64,000 nt of DNA from Actinomadura logoneensis. Lineage in GTDB: Bacteria > Actinomycetota > Actinomycetes > Streptosporangiales > Streptosporangiaceae. Shown in pieces: positions 49,573-58,763 of the stretch (its first letter is position 1; each line of letters starts with the position of its first letter). The position numbers and the translations under genes were made by a program. The notes under the pieces are model-generated. The model had not been told where the DNA came from. It saw only the letters and a program-made list of their open reading frames with translations, and did no database searches. The stretch is taken from contig NZ_QURH01000316.1 in assembly GCF_003428695.1 (NCBI RefSeq), positions 1-64,000 on the forward strand. Reading direction: 5' to 3'.

Positions 49573-50022
49573 CTACTCGGCTTGCCAGGTCCGCTCGGGC
49601 ACGGGGGCCCAGAGGCGGTCGGCGTCGCCGGCCTCCAGGCGGCCTCGGTAGACGCCGATCTTGTGGTCGATGAGTTCGAGGCTGGTCTGGATCTCGGCGA
49701 GCCTGGCGCGGACGTCGGCCCGGTGGGCCTCCAGGAGGGCCAGCCGTTCCTTCTCGTTGCCCGGACCCGCGGCGACGAGCTCGGCGTAGCGGCGGATGCC
49801 GCTGATGGGCATGCCGGTGGCGCGCAGCCGGGTGCACACCGTGATCCACTCAAGGTCGAGCCGATGGTAGCGGCGGCGGCCGGTGGCGGTGCGGTCGATG
49901 GCGGTGACGACCAGGCCGGCGCGCTCGTAGTAGCGGAGGGTGTGGACGCTGACCCCGGTGCGCGCGGCGGCCTCGGCGATGCTCAGGCCCGCGGCGGGGA
50001 TGGCGGTGTTGACTTCGAGCAC
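49573..50022 (-). CDS. MerR-family transcriptional regulator
   Basis: 149 aa. LSIAEAAARTGVSVHTLRYY then ERAGLVVTAIDRTATGRRRY is the MerR HTH-wing; a long coiled coil (ERLALLEAHRADVRARLAEI) follows. GTG start. It is 24 bp from the divergent MFS gene and probably controls it; drug-type inducers are likely. Confidence 0.92.
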   Translation of the reverse strand: MLEVNTAIPAAGLSIAEAAARTGVSVHTLRYYERAGLVVTAIDRTATGRRRYHRLDLEWITVCTRLRATGMPISGIRRYAELVAAGPGNEKERLALLEAHRADVRARLAEIQTSLELIDHKIGVYRGRLEAGDADRLWAPVPERTWQAE

Positions 50023-50046
50023 GCTCTAAATTCTAACGTCACGGAC

Positions 50047-51501
50047 ATGATCTCTTCAGAGCTCAGCCGGCGTGGCCGGCTTCTGGTGCTCGCGATCTGC
50101 TGCGCCAGCGTCGTCGTGGTGGTGATGGACATCTCCATCGTCAACGTGGCGCTGCCGGCGATACGTCACGACCTGCACGCCTCGGTGTCGCGCCTGCAGT
50201 GGACGGTCGACGCCTACACCCTGGTGCTGTCGGGCTTCCTGGTGATGGCCGGGTCGACGGCCGACCGGATCGGGCGCCGGCGCGTCTTCCAGGCCGGGCT
50301 GGCCACGTTCGGGATCGGGTCGCTGCTGTGCGGCCTGGCGCCCGGCATCGAGTGGTTGATCGCGGCGCGTGTGCTGCAGGCCGTGGGCGGCACCATGCTC
50401 AATCCGGTGGCGATGGCGATCGTCGTCGCGGCGTTCCCCGACAGAGCCGAGCGGGCCAGGGCCATCGGCGTCTTCGGCTCGATGTCGGGACTGGCGCTGG
50501 CGCTGGGACCGATCCTGGGGGGCGCCCTGGTGGACGGCTTCGGCTGGCGCTCGGTCTTCTGGGTGAACGTTCCGGTCGTGGCCGCCGCGGTGGTCGGGGT
50601 GGCGCTGTACGTGCCCGAGTCGCGAGCCGCCAGGGCACGCCGCTTCGACCCGATCGGGCAGGTCCTGGTCGTCGCGACGCTGGGCAGCGTGGTGTACGCG
50701 ATCATCGAGGCACGTGAGGCGGGCTGGACGTCGCCGCTCATCCTCGGCCTGCTCGCCGTGGCCGCGGCCGGCCTGGCCGCCATCATCGGGTACGAGTCGC
50801 GGCGCGAAGACCCGCTGCTGGAGCTGCGACTGTTCCGCAGTGTGCCGTTCAGCGCGGCGATCCTGATGGCGCTGTGGGCCCTGTGCGGGTTCGGCGCGTT
50901 CCTGTTCGTGACCACCCAGTACCTCCAGGACGTCCGGGGCATGCCGGCACTGGCGGCGGGCCTGTGCATGCTCCCGGTCGGGCTTCTGGTCGTGGTCCTG
51001 TCCCCGCGCGTCGGGCGGCTGATCGCCACCCGCGGACCTCGCCTGCCGCTGGTGGTCGCCGGGACCGCGCTGGCGCTGGGCGGCGGCGCGTCGCTCCTGC
51101 TCGTACCGTCCAGCCCGATCCCGGTCGTGCTCGGGGCCTACCTGCTGTTCGGTGTCTTCCTGGGCACCGTCAACCCGCCCATCACCAACACCGCGGTCTC
51201 CGGAATGCCCGCCTCGATGGCCGGGGTTGCCGCCTCGCTGGCCTCCTCCGGACGGCAGGCCGGTACCACCCTGGGCGTCGCGATCTCCGGAACGATCGTG
51301 GGCTCGACGACCGGCCGCGAGTTCACCGACGCGGCGCACGGCGTGTGGTGGATGGTGGCCGGGCTGGGCGCGGGCGTGGTGGGCCTGGGACTGCTCAGCA
51401 CCGGCCGCTGGGCCCTCGCCACCGCCGAACGCGCTGCCGCGCTGTTCGAGGACGTCGACCGTGGCACGCGGGTACCGGACGCTCCGCTCCTCCGCCGATG
51501 A
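50047..51501 (+). CDS. MFS drug exporter, 14-TM EmrB/QacA type
   Basis: 484 aa. VVMDISIVNVALPAIRHDL (motif D1) and AGSTADRIGRRRVFQAG (motif A), GRQAGTTLGVAISGTIV near the C-terminal half; about 14 hydrophobic segments. Drug:H+ antiporter family 2. A much longer in-frame upstream reading belongs to other genes' shadows. ATG 50047 has no strong ribosome site. Confidence 0.92.
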   Translation: MISSELSRRGRLLVLAICCASVVVVVMDISIVNVALPAIRHDLHASVSRLQWTVDAYTLVLSGFLVMAGSTADRIGRRRVFQAGLATFGIGSLLCGLAPGIEWLIAARVLQAVGGTMLNPVAMAIVVAAFPDRAERARAIGVFGSMSGLALALGPILGGALVDGFGWRSVFWVNVPVVAAAVVGVALYVPESRAARARRFDPIGQVLVVATLGSVVYAIIEAREAGWTSPLILGLLAVAAAGLAAIIGYESRREDPLLELRLFRSVPFSAAILMALWALCGFGAFLFVTTQYLQDVRGMPALAAGLCMLPVGLLVVVLSPRVGRLIATRGPRLPLVVAGTALALGGGASLLLVPSSPIPVVLGAYLLFGVFLGTVNPPITNTAVSGMPASMAGVAASLASSGRQAGTTLGVAISGTIVGSTTGREFTDAAHGVWWMVAGLGAGVVGLGLLSTGRWALATAERAAALFEDVDRGTRVPDAPLLRR

Positions 51502-51786
51502 CTCACCTCGCCAGGCAGCGGCGGCGCCGGGCCTCGGCATGCTCGCCGCGGCGACGTCCCCGGCCTGCGGCGCGACCGGCCGCTGATCGACTCCGGCGCC
51601 TCCGTCCGGGCCGGCCGAACGCAAGGCGTACCGGGGGTACGCCACTCGCATCACGGCTGCTCAACAGCAGAGGACGCCCGGCAACCAGCCACGCGGCCCC
51701 GCCGGGCTCACCAGCTCTGGCCGCACTGATCCGCCGCCTCGGGCTTGTTGCGGGCTCCTGACACGGTTCTTACCGGCACGCCTTTC
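51502..51786. other. Intergenic gap between convergent genes
   Basis: 285 bp between the MFS and kinase genes. Open frames on both strands but none with protein-like character; I see no further feature. Confidence 0.4.
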
Positions 51787-53238
51787 TCAGGGCCGCTGGG
51801 CCTGGATACCGGACTTGGCGGCGGCGGCGAGTTCCTCGGCGCAGCCTCGTGGGTCGGAGATCCGTCCGCCGCCGCCCTGGCATCGAACGGTCACCCGAAT
51901 GTTGTCGACCCTGATGTCCTTTTGTCCGTCTGCAATCTTCGGTAGGGCGCCCATCGACTTCTGCGCCGCGCGAGACGAGTCGTACCGGTCGACGGTGATC
52001 ACGACCGGGGAGAGAAACGAGGGCCCGCTGTCGCCGTTGCTCCAGACGCAGCTGTAGCCGTCCTTCCAGCCGACCTTCTTGGAGAACATGTTCTGCTTGA
52101 GGTCCTCGCGGGTGAAGGCAGACGAGGTGCCTGCGAGGTCTCTGGCCTTCTCGTTCACGTCGACGCAGACGTTGGGCGGGGTGGTGGCGAACGCGGAGTG
52201 GTCGAAGATTTCGAAGGCGCGGTCGCGGACGCCGCCGGGGTTCAGGACCAGGAGCCAGAGACCGATCCCCGCCACGGGCCCCACGACCTTGCCGGCCCGT
52301 GTGGACGCGACCTTCATCACTCCGGCGTTCTTTCCGGCGGCGCTTGCGGTGTTGGGGACAGTGCCGGTCCCGGTGTCGGGGACCGTGGTCGGGTTCTGGT
52401 CCCGGGCGGGGACCTTCGGCAGCGTCGTGTGCCCGTCGGCGATCGCTTTGAGGTTCTTTTCGGCGGTGGCGGCGTCGCAGCGGTCGCTGATGTCGCGCTG
52501 GAGGAGCCCCTCGATCACCGGCGCCAGCGGACCCGACCTCTCGAACTCGGGGATGTGCCCGCTGAACAGCCGGCCGATCAGGTGCTGCATGCTGTCCGCC
52601 GGGTACGCCCGCTTACCTTCCGCCGCGTAGTACAGGGTGGCGCCCAGCGACCACAGGTCGGACTCGGGTCTGTTGATGCCCCGGTCGTAGCGTTCCGGCG
52701 CGACGTACCCGGCGGATCCGATGACCACCCCCGAGGCCGTCAGCGTGCTGGTGGCGTCGGCGACCGCGGCGATCCCGAAGTCGGTGAGGACGGTACGGCC
52801 GTTCTCTGCGATCAGCACGTTCGCTGGCTTGACGTCCCGGTGCATGATGCCCGCCCGGTGCGCGGTGGCGAGCGCGCCGAGCAGCGCCACCCCGATCCGG
52901 GCGACCTGCGCGACCGGCAGCCCCTGACCTGCCGCCGCGTCCTGCAGCGACCGTCCCCGGATGAATTCCATGATCATCCAGATGTCGCCGCCGGGCTCCT
53001 CCACGACGTCGTGGACACCGATGATCGCCGGATGCTCCAGGCCGGCCGTCGCGCGGGCCTCCCGCAGGAACCGGCTCCGCATGGCCGCCACGTCGAGGGC
53101 CGGGGCCCCCGCCGGAATGATCAGCCGCTTGACCGCGACGTGCCGGTGCAGGCGCTCGTCCCGGGCCTTCCAGACCACGCCCATGCCGCCCTGGCCGAGC
53201 TTCTCGACGAGCCGGTAGCGTCCGGCGATCTCCCGCAT
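51787..53238 (-). CDS. Membrane-anchored Ser/Thr protein kinase (PknB-like)
   Basis: 483 aa. Kinase domain: GQGGMGVVWKARD (P-loop), HVAVKRLI (Lys), HRDVKPANVLI (catalytic loop), LTDFGIAAV (DFG) and GYVAPERYD (activation end). A Thr/Pro linker, one TM helix (VVGPVAGIGLWLLVLN) and an extracellular domain of about 150 residues with three or four Cys follow. The outer domain likely senses an unknown ligand. ATG 53238 chosen; GTG 53253 possible. The 263 bp upstream hold no clear gene. Confidence 0.9.
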   Translation of the reverse strand: MREIAGRYRLVEKLGQGGMGVVWKARDERLHRHVAVKRLIIPAGAPALDVAAMRSRFLREARATAGLEHPAIIGVHDVVEEPGGDIWMIMEFIRGRSLQDAAAGQGLPVAQVARIGVALLGALATAHRAGIMHRDVKPANVLIAENGRTVLTDFGIAAVADATSTLTASGVVIGSAGYVAPERYDRGINRPESDLWSLGATLYYAAEGKRAYPADSMQHLIGRLFSGHIPEFERSGPLAPVIEGLLQRDISDRCDAATAEKNLKAIADGHTTLPKVPARDQNPTTVPDTGTGTVPNTASAAGKNAGVMKVASTRAGKVVGPVAGIGLWLLVLNPGGVRDRAFEIFDHSAFATTPPNVCVDVNEKARDLAGTSSAFTREDLKQNMFSKKVGWKDGYSCVWSNGDSGPSFLSPVVITVDRYDSSRAAQKSMGALPKIADGQKDIRVDNIRVTVRCQGGGGRISDPRGCAEELAAAAKSGIQAQRP

Positions 53239-53501
53239 CACAACCCCACCCACGAGACGCCAAAAGAACAGCTACGTTCATACCAGCACCCCGCACACCG
53301 GGCACTGTTTCCCCGCGATCAACCGGGCCCGAACCGCTGCCGGATGAGCGCCACAGGCAAGCGGTTCACCAACCTCGACGCCGATCAGGTGGACGCGCTC
53401 ATCGGATCGCCGGCCCAGCGCCACGACGAGCTCACCGAGTTGCCCGGCACCTGGACCGAGGGCCCTTGTCGGTGTGGACGAAGGCGCCGCTCAGGCATGG
53501 T

Positions 53502-54440
53502 TCAGCTGAAGGTGCGTCGGTAGGTCTGCGGGCTGACGCCGGTGGTGCGTTTGAAGCGGTCGCGGAACGCGGTGGGCGAGCCGAAGCCGACCTGGCTGCC
53601 GATGCGTTCGACGGAGTGCTCCGTGGTTTCGAGGAGGTGTTGTGCCTGGCGGATGCGGGCTCGGTGGAGCCACTGGAGCGGGGTGGTGCCGGTCTGGTCG
53701 CGGAAGCGCCGGATCAGGGTCCGGACGCTGGTCCCGGACTGCGCGGCGATGTCGGCCAGGGTGAGGTCCCGGGCCAGGTTCTCCCGCAGCCAGGCGAGCA
53801 ACGCCTCCAGTTCGGACCCCTGCGGCACCGGGATGTGGTCATGGACGATGAACTGCGCCTGGCCGCCCTCGCGTTCGAGGGGCATCACCGACAGGCGGGC
53901 GGCGTCGGCGGCGACCGCCGATCCGTAGTCCCGGCGGATCATGTTCAGGCAGAGGTCCAGGCCCGCGGCCGCGCCGGCCGAGGTGAGGAACTGGCCGTTG
54001 TCGACGTAGAGGACGTCCGGGTCGACGTCGAGGTCCGGGTGAAGGGCGGCCAGGAGCCCGGCCGCCCGCCAGTGGGTCGTGACGCGCAGCCCGTCGAGGA
54101 GCCCGGTGGCGGCCAGGGGGAAGGCGCCCACGCAGATGGAGGCGATCCGGGTGCCCTCGGCGGCGGCCGACCGCAGCGCTTCGCCCACGGTGGTGGGGAG
54201 CGGGGCCATCGGATCGGTGACGCCCGGCACGATGATCGTGTCGGCGTCCCGGAGGCCGTCCAGGCCCCAGGGTGCACGCAGGGCGAAGGCGCCGGCGTCG
54301 ACCTCGTCGCGCTCGGCGCACACCCGGACCTGGTAACCGGGCCGCCCATCGGGCAGGCGCGTCCGGGAGAAGACCTCCATGGGGGTGGACAGGTCGAACG
54401 CGATCACCTGGTCGAGCGCGAGAACGGCAACGGTGTGCAT
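53502..54440 (-). CDS. GlxA-type AraC regulator (DJ-1/PfpI domain plus AraC HTH)
   Basis: 312 aa. N-terminal DJ-1/PfpI-like domain (VAVLALDQVIAFDLSTPMEV, IASICVGAFPLAATGLLDGL with the nucleophile-elbow Cys) and C-terminal AraC HTH pair (LTLADIAAQSGTSVRTLIRR, IGSQVGFGSPTAFRDRF). Divergent from a DJ-1/PfpI gene operon, which it probably controls. Confidence 0.92.
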   Translation of the reverse strand: MHTVAVLALDQVIAFDLSTPMEVFSRTRLPDGRPGYQVRVCAERDEVDAGAFALRAPWGLDGLRDADTIIVPGVTDPMAPLPTTVGEALRSAAAEGTRIASICVGAFPLAATGLLDGLRVTTHWRAAGLLAALHPDLDVDPDVLYVDNGQFLTSAGAAAGLDLCLNMIRRDYGSAVAADAARLSVMPLEREGGQAQFIVHDHIPVPQGSELEALLAWLRENLARDLTLADIAAQSGTSVRTLIRRFRDQTGTTPLQWLHRARIRQAQHLLETTEHSVERIGSQVGFGSPTAFRDRFKRTTGVSPQTYRRTFS

Positions 54441-54636
54441 GGCCAGAACGTATCTCCCCACCGACTCGACGGCTCCGGGCCGACATCCGGGCAGCTCCAT
54501 GTCAGCGCGGTTCTGAGCCTTCGGGGAGTGGTTGGCGTTATCCCGTTGAAAGCTGTCACTAGTGCCACTGGGCGAGCTCAGTGACAGCCGGTTGACTTCG
54601 GAACGTCCGATGGAGACCGACCCCGAAGGAACATCC

Positions 54637-55326
54637 GTGCACGTTCAGGTGGTCCTGTTCGATGGCTTCGACCCGCTCGACGTCGTCGCCCCCTACGAGG
54701 TGCTGCACGCCGGCGGCTCGGCGTCGGGCGGCGCGGTGACCGTCGAGCTGGTCTCCGCGGAGGGCCCTCGTGAGGTGATCAGCGGCACCGGGGGATTGGC
54801 ACTGCGCGCCACCGGCGCCCTCGACCTGGAGCGGGCGGACCTGCTCGTGGTCCCCGGCGCATCCGGCCGCGTGGGCGAGCCCGGCGAAATTCCAGAGGAA
54901 GAGGTGGGCGCCGGCGAATGGAAGCAGGACCAGCTCATCCCGGTTCTGCTGGGCCGCGCTCTGACCACCGAGCTCCCCGAGCTCCTCAAGCAGGCGATGG
55001 ACGACCCGGGCATCACGGTCGCCACCGTCTGCGGCGGCTCGCTGGTCCTGGCGATGGCGGGCCTGCTCGAGGGGCGTCACGCCACCACCCATCACCTGGG
55101 CCTGGACATGCTGGACGCCACCGGCGCCCACGCGGTCCGCGCCCGCATCGTGGACGACGGCGACCTGATCAGCGGCGGCGCCGTCACCTCCGGGATCGAC
55201 CTGGGGCTGTACCTGCTGGAGCGCGAGTTGGGTCCCCGCATCGCCCACGCCGTCGAGGAACTCTTCGCTCACGAGCGGCGCGGCACCGTCTGGAGCGCCC
55301 GGGCCCCGGCGCCCACCACCTTTTGA
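54637..55326 (+). CDS. DJ-1/PfpI-family protein
   Basis: 229 aa. VVLFDGFDPLDVVAPYEVLH at the start, ITVATVCGGSLVLAMAGLLE with the elbow Cys, HATTHHLGLDML and ISGGAVTSGIDLGLYLLERE. GTG 54637 is preferred over ATG 54610 because AAGGA stands 7 nt upstream and the family begins here. May be an isocyanide-hydratase-like enzyme (same family), role unproved. Confidence 0.87.
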   Translation: MHVQVVLFDGFDPLDVVAPYEVLHAGGSASGGAVTVELVSAEGPREVISGTGGLALRATGALDLERADLLVVPGASGRVGEPGEIPEEEVGAGEWKQDQLIPVLLGRALTTELPELLKQAMDDPGITVATVCGGSLVLAMAGLLEGRHATTHHLGLDMLDATGAHAVRARIVDDGDLISGGAVTSGIDLGLYLLERELGPRIAHAVEELFAHERRGTVWSARAPAPTTF

Positions 55327-55391
55327 ACACCCGGCCCTTCGCGGGGCGGTCGCGCTCCATCCCCTCTCGCACAGTCAGGAACAACATCAGC

Positions 55392-55709
55392 ATGTCCGTC
55401 GAAGGCACCTGGAACCTGTCCATCTCCACCCCCATAGGCAAGATCAGGCCCGTGGTCGAACTCCGTGAACAGGACGGCATCCTGACCGGTGCCGCCCACG
55501 GAACCGGAGAGGAGGTACCACTCGGCGACATCACCCTCGATGGCGACCGGCTCACCTGGAAGCAGGCCATCACCAAGCCCATGCGGCTGAACCTGGCGTT
55601 CGACGTGACGATCGACGGCGACACCCTCCGGGGCACCTCCAAGGCCGGCCGCCTTCCAGCCTCGACGGTCACCGGCGAGCGCCGGCACGCCCCGGAGCGC
55701 CAGGCGTGA
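55392..55709 (+). CDS. Small beta-rich conserved protein
   Basis: 105 aa: GTWNLSISTPIGKIRPVVEL, ILTGAAHGTGEEVPLGDITL and LAFDVTIDGDTLRGTSKAG suggest a lipocalin-like or beta-barrel module repeated in actinomycete genomes. GTGA overlap with the next gene. Function unknown. Confidence 0.75.
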   Translation: MSVEGTWNLSISTPIGKIRPVVELREQDGILTGAAHGTGEEVPLGDITLDGDRLTWKQAITKPMRLNLAFDVTIDGDTLRGTSKAGRLPASTVTGERRHAPERQA

Positions 55710-56182
55710 CCAAGCTCCTCCTGTCACTGCACGTCCTGGCCGCCATCATCACCGTCGGCCCGGTCGCCGTCGCCGCGAGCATGTTCCCAGCGACGTCGCG
55801 CCGCGCCCTCGGCGACTCCGGCGACGGCGCCGCCCGGACGATCCTGCGGACACTGCACCGCATCTGCCGCGTCTACGCCGGGATCGGCATCGCCGTCCCC
55901 CTCTTCGGCTTCGCTACGGCCAGCAGTCTCGGCGTCCTCCGCAGCCCGTGGCTGGTCGTCTCGATCCTGTTGACCGCGGCGGCCGTCGGCGTCCTGGCCC
56001 TGCTGATCCTGCCCGCTCAGGCCCGTGCTCTGGCCGAGACGGCGAGTTCCGCCGCGCCGTCGCCGACGGCGACCTCCTTGACACCGGGTCGTCTCGCCAT
56101 GCTCACCGGCATCTTCAACCTGCTGTGGGCCACGGTCACCGTACTGATGATCATCCGTCCCGGCTCCACCACGGGGGTGTGA
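55706..56182 (+). CDS. DUF2269-like integral membrane protein
   Basis: 158 aa with four hydrophobic segments (LLLSLHVLAAIITVGPVAVA, VYAGIGIAVPLFGFATA, PWLVVSILLTAAAVGVLALL, LAMLTGIFNLLWATVTVLMI). GTG start coupled to the gene before. Membrane role unknown. Confidence 0.75.
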   Translation: MTKLLLSLHVLAAIITVGPVAVAASMFPATSRRALGDSGDGAARTILRTLHRICRVYAGIGIAVPLFGFATASSLGVLRSPWLVVSILLTAAAVGVLALLILPAQARALAETASSAAPSPTATSLTPGRLAMLTGIFNLLWATVTVLMIIRPGSTTGV

Positions 56183-56184
56183 CC

Positions 56185-56481
56185 ATGCGCCCGCGGTCTC
56201 CGCGCCATCTGCGCATCGCGGCTCACACCGAGCTGATCTCGCTGATCGTGATGCTGGCCAACGTGTTCACCGTCCACCTCAAGCCCGTCTCATCCCTGAT
56301 GGGCCCTACCCACGGCTGCGCCTACCTGTTCGTCGTGATCGCGACCTGGCGGCTGGAGGACGCACCGACCGTCGCCAAGGTCCTGGCCGTCGTCCCGGGA
56401 GCCGGCGGGCTGCTCGCACTGCGGCGGCTCGCCCCTGCCGATCCGGACCCGGCCCAGCCGAAAGAGGTCATTCAGTCATGA
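56185..56481 (+). CDS. DUF3817-like small membrane protein
   Basis: 98 aa. HLRIAAHTELISLIVMLANV and MGPTHGCAYLFVVIATWRLE, with the conserved GPxHG motif seen in DUF3817 proteins. Two bases after the preceding stop; overlaps the next gene by ATGA. Confidence 0.72.
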   Translation: MRPRSPRHLRIAAHTELISLIVMLANVFTVHLKPVSSLMGPTHGCAYLFVVIATWRLEDAPTVAKVLAVVPGAGGLLALRRLAPADPDPAQPKEVIQS

Positions 56482-56918
56482 TCTACGTATCGCCGATCAT
56501 CGTCGGCGTCGTCTACTGCCTGCTGATGTCCCTGATCAAGGAACCGCACCGGCGCCGCTTCAACGCGATCATGGTGGCGGGGGCGGGCGCCGCCTATCTG
56601 AGCGGGGGCGGCTTCGGCCCGTGGGAGCTCCCGTTCGTCGCGCTGATGGCCTACGTCGGCTACCGAGGACTGGAGTCCTGGACCTTCATCGGCATCGGCT
56701 GGCTGCTGCACACCGCATGGGACGTGGCCCACTGGCTCAAGGGCAACCCGATCCTGCCGTTCGCGCACCATACCTCCATGGCCTGCGCCATCTGCGACCC
56801 TGTCATCGCCCTGTGGTGCTTCCGCGGAGGACCATCGCTGATCACGCTCGTCCGCCGCTGGTCCAGACCCGGCCGGACGGCAGATCACACGCACGATCAC
56901 GCCTCTGCCTCCTCCTGA
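56478..56918 (+). CDS. DUF6010-like membrane protein
   Basis: 146 aa, four membrane segments, with YRGLESWTFIGIGWLLHTAW and HHTSMACAICDPVIALWCFR as conserved-looking cores, His-rich cytoplasmic tail. Last gene of the DJ-1/PfpI operon. Confidence 0.72.
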   Translation: MIYVSPIIVGVVYCLLMSLIKEPHRRRFNAIMVAGAGAAYLSGGGFGPWELPFVALMAYVGYRGLESWTFIGIGWLLHTAWDVAHWLKGNPILPFAHHTSMACAICDPVIALWCFRGGPSLITLVRRWSRPGRTADHTHDHASASS

Positions 56919-57443
56919 CCGACCGCACCAGCACCTGCGGGCCTTATGAACCGAGCCGAAGGCCAACCTGCGCCCACCTTGCACACCGACTCCGCACGCG
57001 ACGGCACCCGGCCGCACGCATGGGTTCTATCGGTCCCCGCGACACCCTGGAGCTCAGGGAGTCGTGGGATCGTGCATCTCAACTCGCCCGAGCGTTGAAT
57101 CGTCCCTCAGGAGGACACCCACGGTCGCAGCTGGGCGGGGTACCTCGGGGAACCGGCGGCAGTTGAGTCAAGCTCTCCGTCGGCGTCGTTCGCAAGCCCC
57201 CCACAGCCGCCCGGACGGAGAGCCAGACCGCCGCGTCCGACGAGAACAACCCCCGCCGACCAGCACCTCGTCGGTTGGCTGCGGCTCTACCAGCCATCTC
57301 ACGACCACTCGCCTCAGGACGGCCAGTCACGACAAGAGGCGTCCACCGCGCTCCCTTAACGTGACTGGCCGTTCGGTCGCTGCTCAGCCTCGAATCGTGC
57401 GCAGCGCCTCCGGTTCCGCCACGCTCACGCTCCTGCTCCCGGC
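56919..57443. other. Gene-poor gap
   Basis: 525 bp. No open frame has protein-like composition and I recognise no RNA or repeat. Confidence 0.45.
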
Positions 57444-58064
57444 TCACTGATCATGAGGCAGATCGACAGATCCGGACCGGCGGCGGCGTGGGGACCAGGC
57501 GAGAAGCTCGTCGACGTGGCGGCGCCTGACGCCCTCGTGCGGGTTGACGTGGATGAGCTTGATGCCTCGGTAGGGCAACGCCTGGCGCTTGATCCGCATC
57601 GGGATGACGTCATCGATCCAGGCGAAGGGGCGTCCGTCGGCGTGGCGGAGGATGGGCGCCCACTTGCGCATCTCAAGGAGCTGGATGATCCGGAAGCGGG
57701 GGTCGCCCGGTTGACGCCGATAGGTGGAGAACTCCACGACGGGGAGCTCTGGCAGCCCGAGCAGTGGCCCGATGTGCTCGTTGGCGTGGTGCTCCCAGGT
57801 GGTGGCCCAGACCAGTTCGTAGCACTCGGCCAGTTCCTTCAGCCAGCCGCGATGTTCGGACGAGATGCTGACGGTAAGCCCCTCGATCGAGTGCTGGGTG
57901 AACTGGTCCGGATCAGGCGAGACCGGGTTCAGGACTCCGTCGATGTCCAGATACAGCAAAGGCCGGGCTGTCGGCCTGCTACCGGGCCGCGGAACACCGC
58001 CGATGCCCCACGCCAACCGACTCACCCCCACCAGATGCCTCAACGAAAGCTGATCCTGGCACAC
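57444..58064 (-). CDS. HAD-domain protein of unknown function
   Basis: 206 aa. PLLYLDIDGVLNPV holds the DxDG HAD motif I (nucleophile region), WATTWEHHANEHIGPLLGLP motif II, AWIDDVIPM the metal-binding Asp pair (motif IV). This actinobacterial branch has no known substrate. GTG 58064 is uncertain; the domain itself begins near residue 35. Confidence 0.8.
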   Translation of the reverse strand: MCQDQLSLRHLVGVSRLAWGIGGVPRPGSRPTARPLLYLDIDGVLNPVSPDPDQFTQHSIEGLTVSISSEHRGWLKELAECYELVWATTWEHHANEHIGPLLGLPELPVVEFSTYRRQPGDPRFRIIQLLEMRKWAPILRHADGRPFAWIDDVIPMRIKRQALPYRGIKLIHVNPHEGVRRRHVDELLAWSPRRRRSGSVDLPHDQ

Positions 58065-58763
58065 GCCAGGCCACGTCTCTCCTCACTCGCACTGAGCCGG
58101 TCATCAGCCGCACCGCGCCGCCATCAGGTGCGCTGAGCCAGGACACCCCCGCGCCACCCCTCGATCAAGCCCGCAACGAGCCACTGGTTGATAACGGTGA
58201 TTCTCATTCACTCAGCCAGCCAGGCTTGATTTGGTTGGCATGCATGCGCAACTAGTTTTGAATTTCACGAAACGCATGCCTGTAGCGGGCAGGGCTCGTA
58301 CGGGCACCATGGGCGGCTGAGGGGACGTGCATGAGAGCCGCGCTGCCAACGCGCACGTTGGACGAGGGGAGCCGGTCGAGAACCGGGCACGCGTTGAGGG
58401 CGAGGCGGCGGCGTGGGAGTAGAAGTTCGGGTCAGGGCGAGGTCGATCCGCCGGAGTGCCGGGTGTGTGCTCAGCGGCGGCAGAACCGACACGGGGCGAG
58501 GAACCTGCGGTCAGCCGTTGAACCAGGGGCGTCGGGTCCCGGCGGAGGACCAAGTGCGCCGAGGACGAGCACCTCAACGCCCACCACAACCCGAGACACG
58601 CCTTCAAGCGCCGTGCCCGCCGGGCCCCCTACCGGCCGAAGGAACCCCGGCGAGCCCCGGCACTGAAGGATCGCTTCGCCGAGCCGTCACGTCCAATGCC
58701 GCAGGACACCTCACCTGCGCCGAGGAGACTTCCACCGGCCGACGCCGGAACCCCTCCTTTTTA
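58065..58763. other. Gene-poor tract with an A/T-rich patch beside an integrase remnant
   Basis: About 700 bp without a credible gene. 58180-58280 is clearly richer in A/T and contains GGCATGC (58237-58243) facing GCATGCC (58274-58280). 58751-58766 has a CCTCCT-TTTT-AGGAGG hairpin. Such features fit the edge of a decayed insertion. Confidence 0.4.

Noticed and set aside
48001-51501. A 1166-codon open frame on the plus strand
   Set aside because: Only the last 485 codons (MFS transporter) have protein character; the front part runs out of frame through the serine hydrolase and over the MerR gene. High GC makes long chance frames common.
53344-53520. Small plus-strand frame starting MSATGKRFTNLDADQVDALI between the kinase and GlxA genes
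   Set aside because: First 35 residues look plausible but it dissolves into Arg-rich read-through over the AraC gene end; no family recognised and no clear ribosome site.
56919-57443. Several frames of 60-130 codons on both strands
   Set aside because: Composition is Arg/Ser/Pro-rich shadow-like, with no motifs and no ribosome sites.
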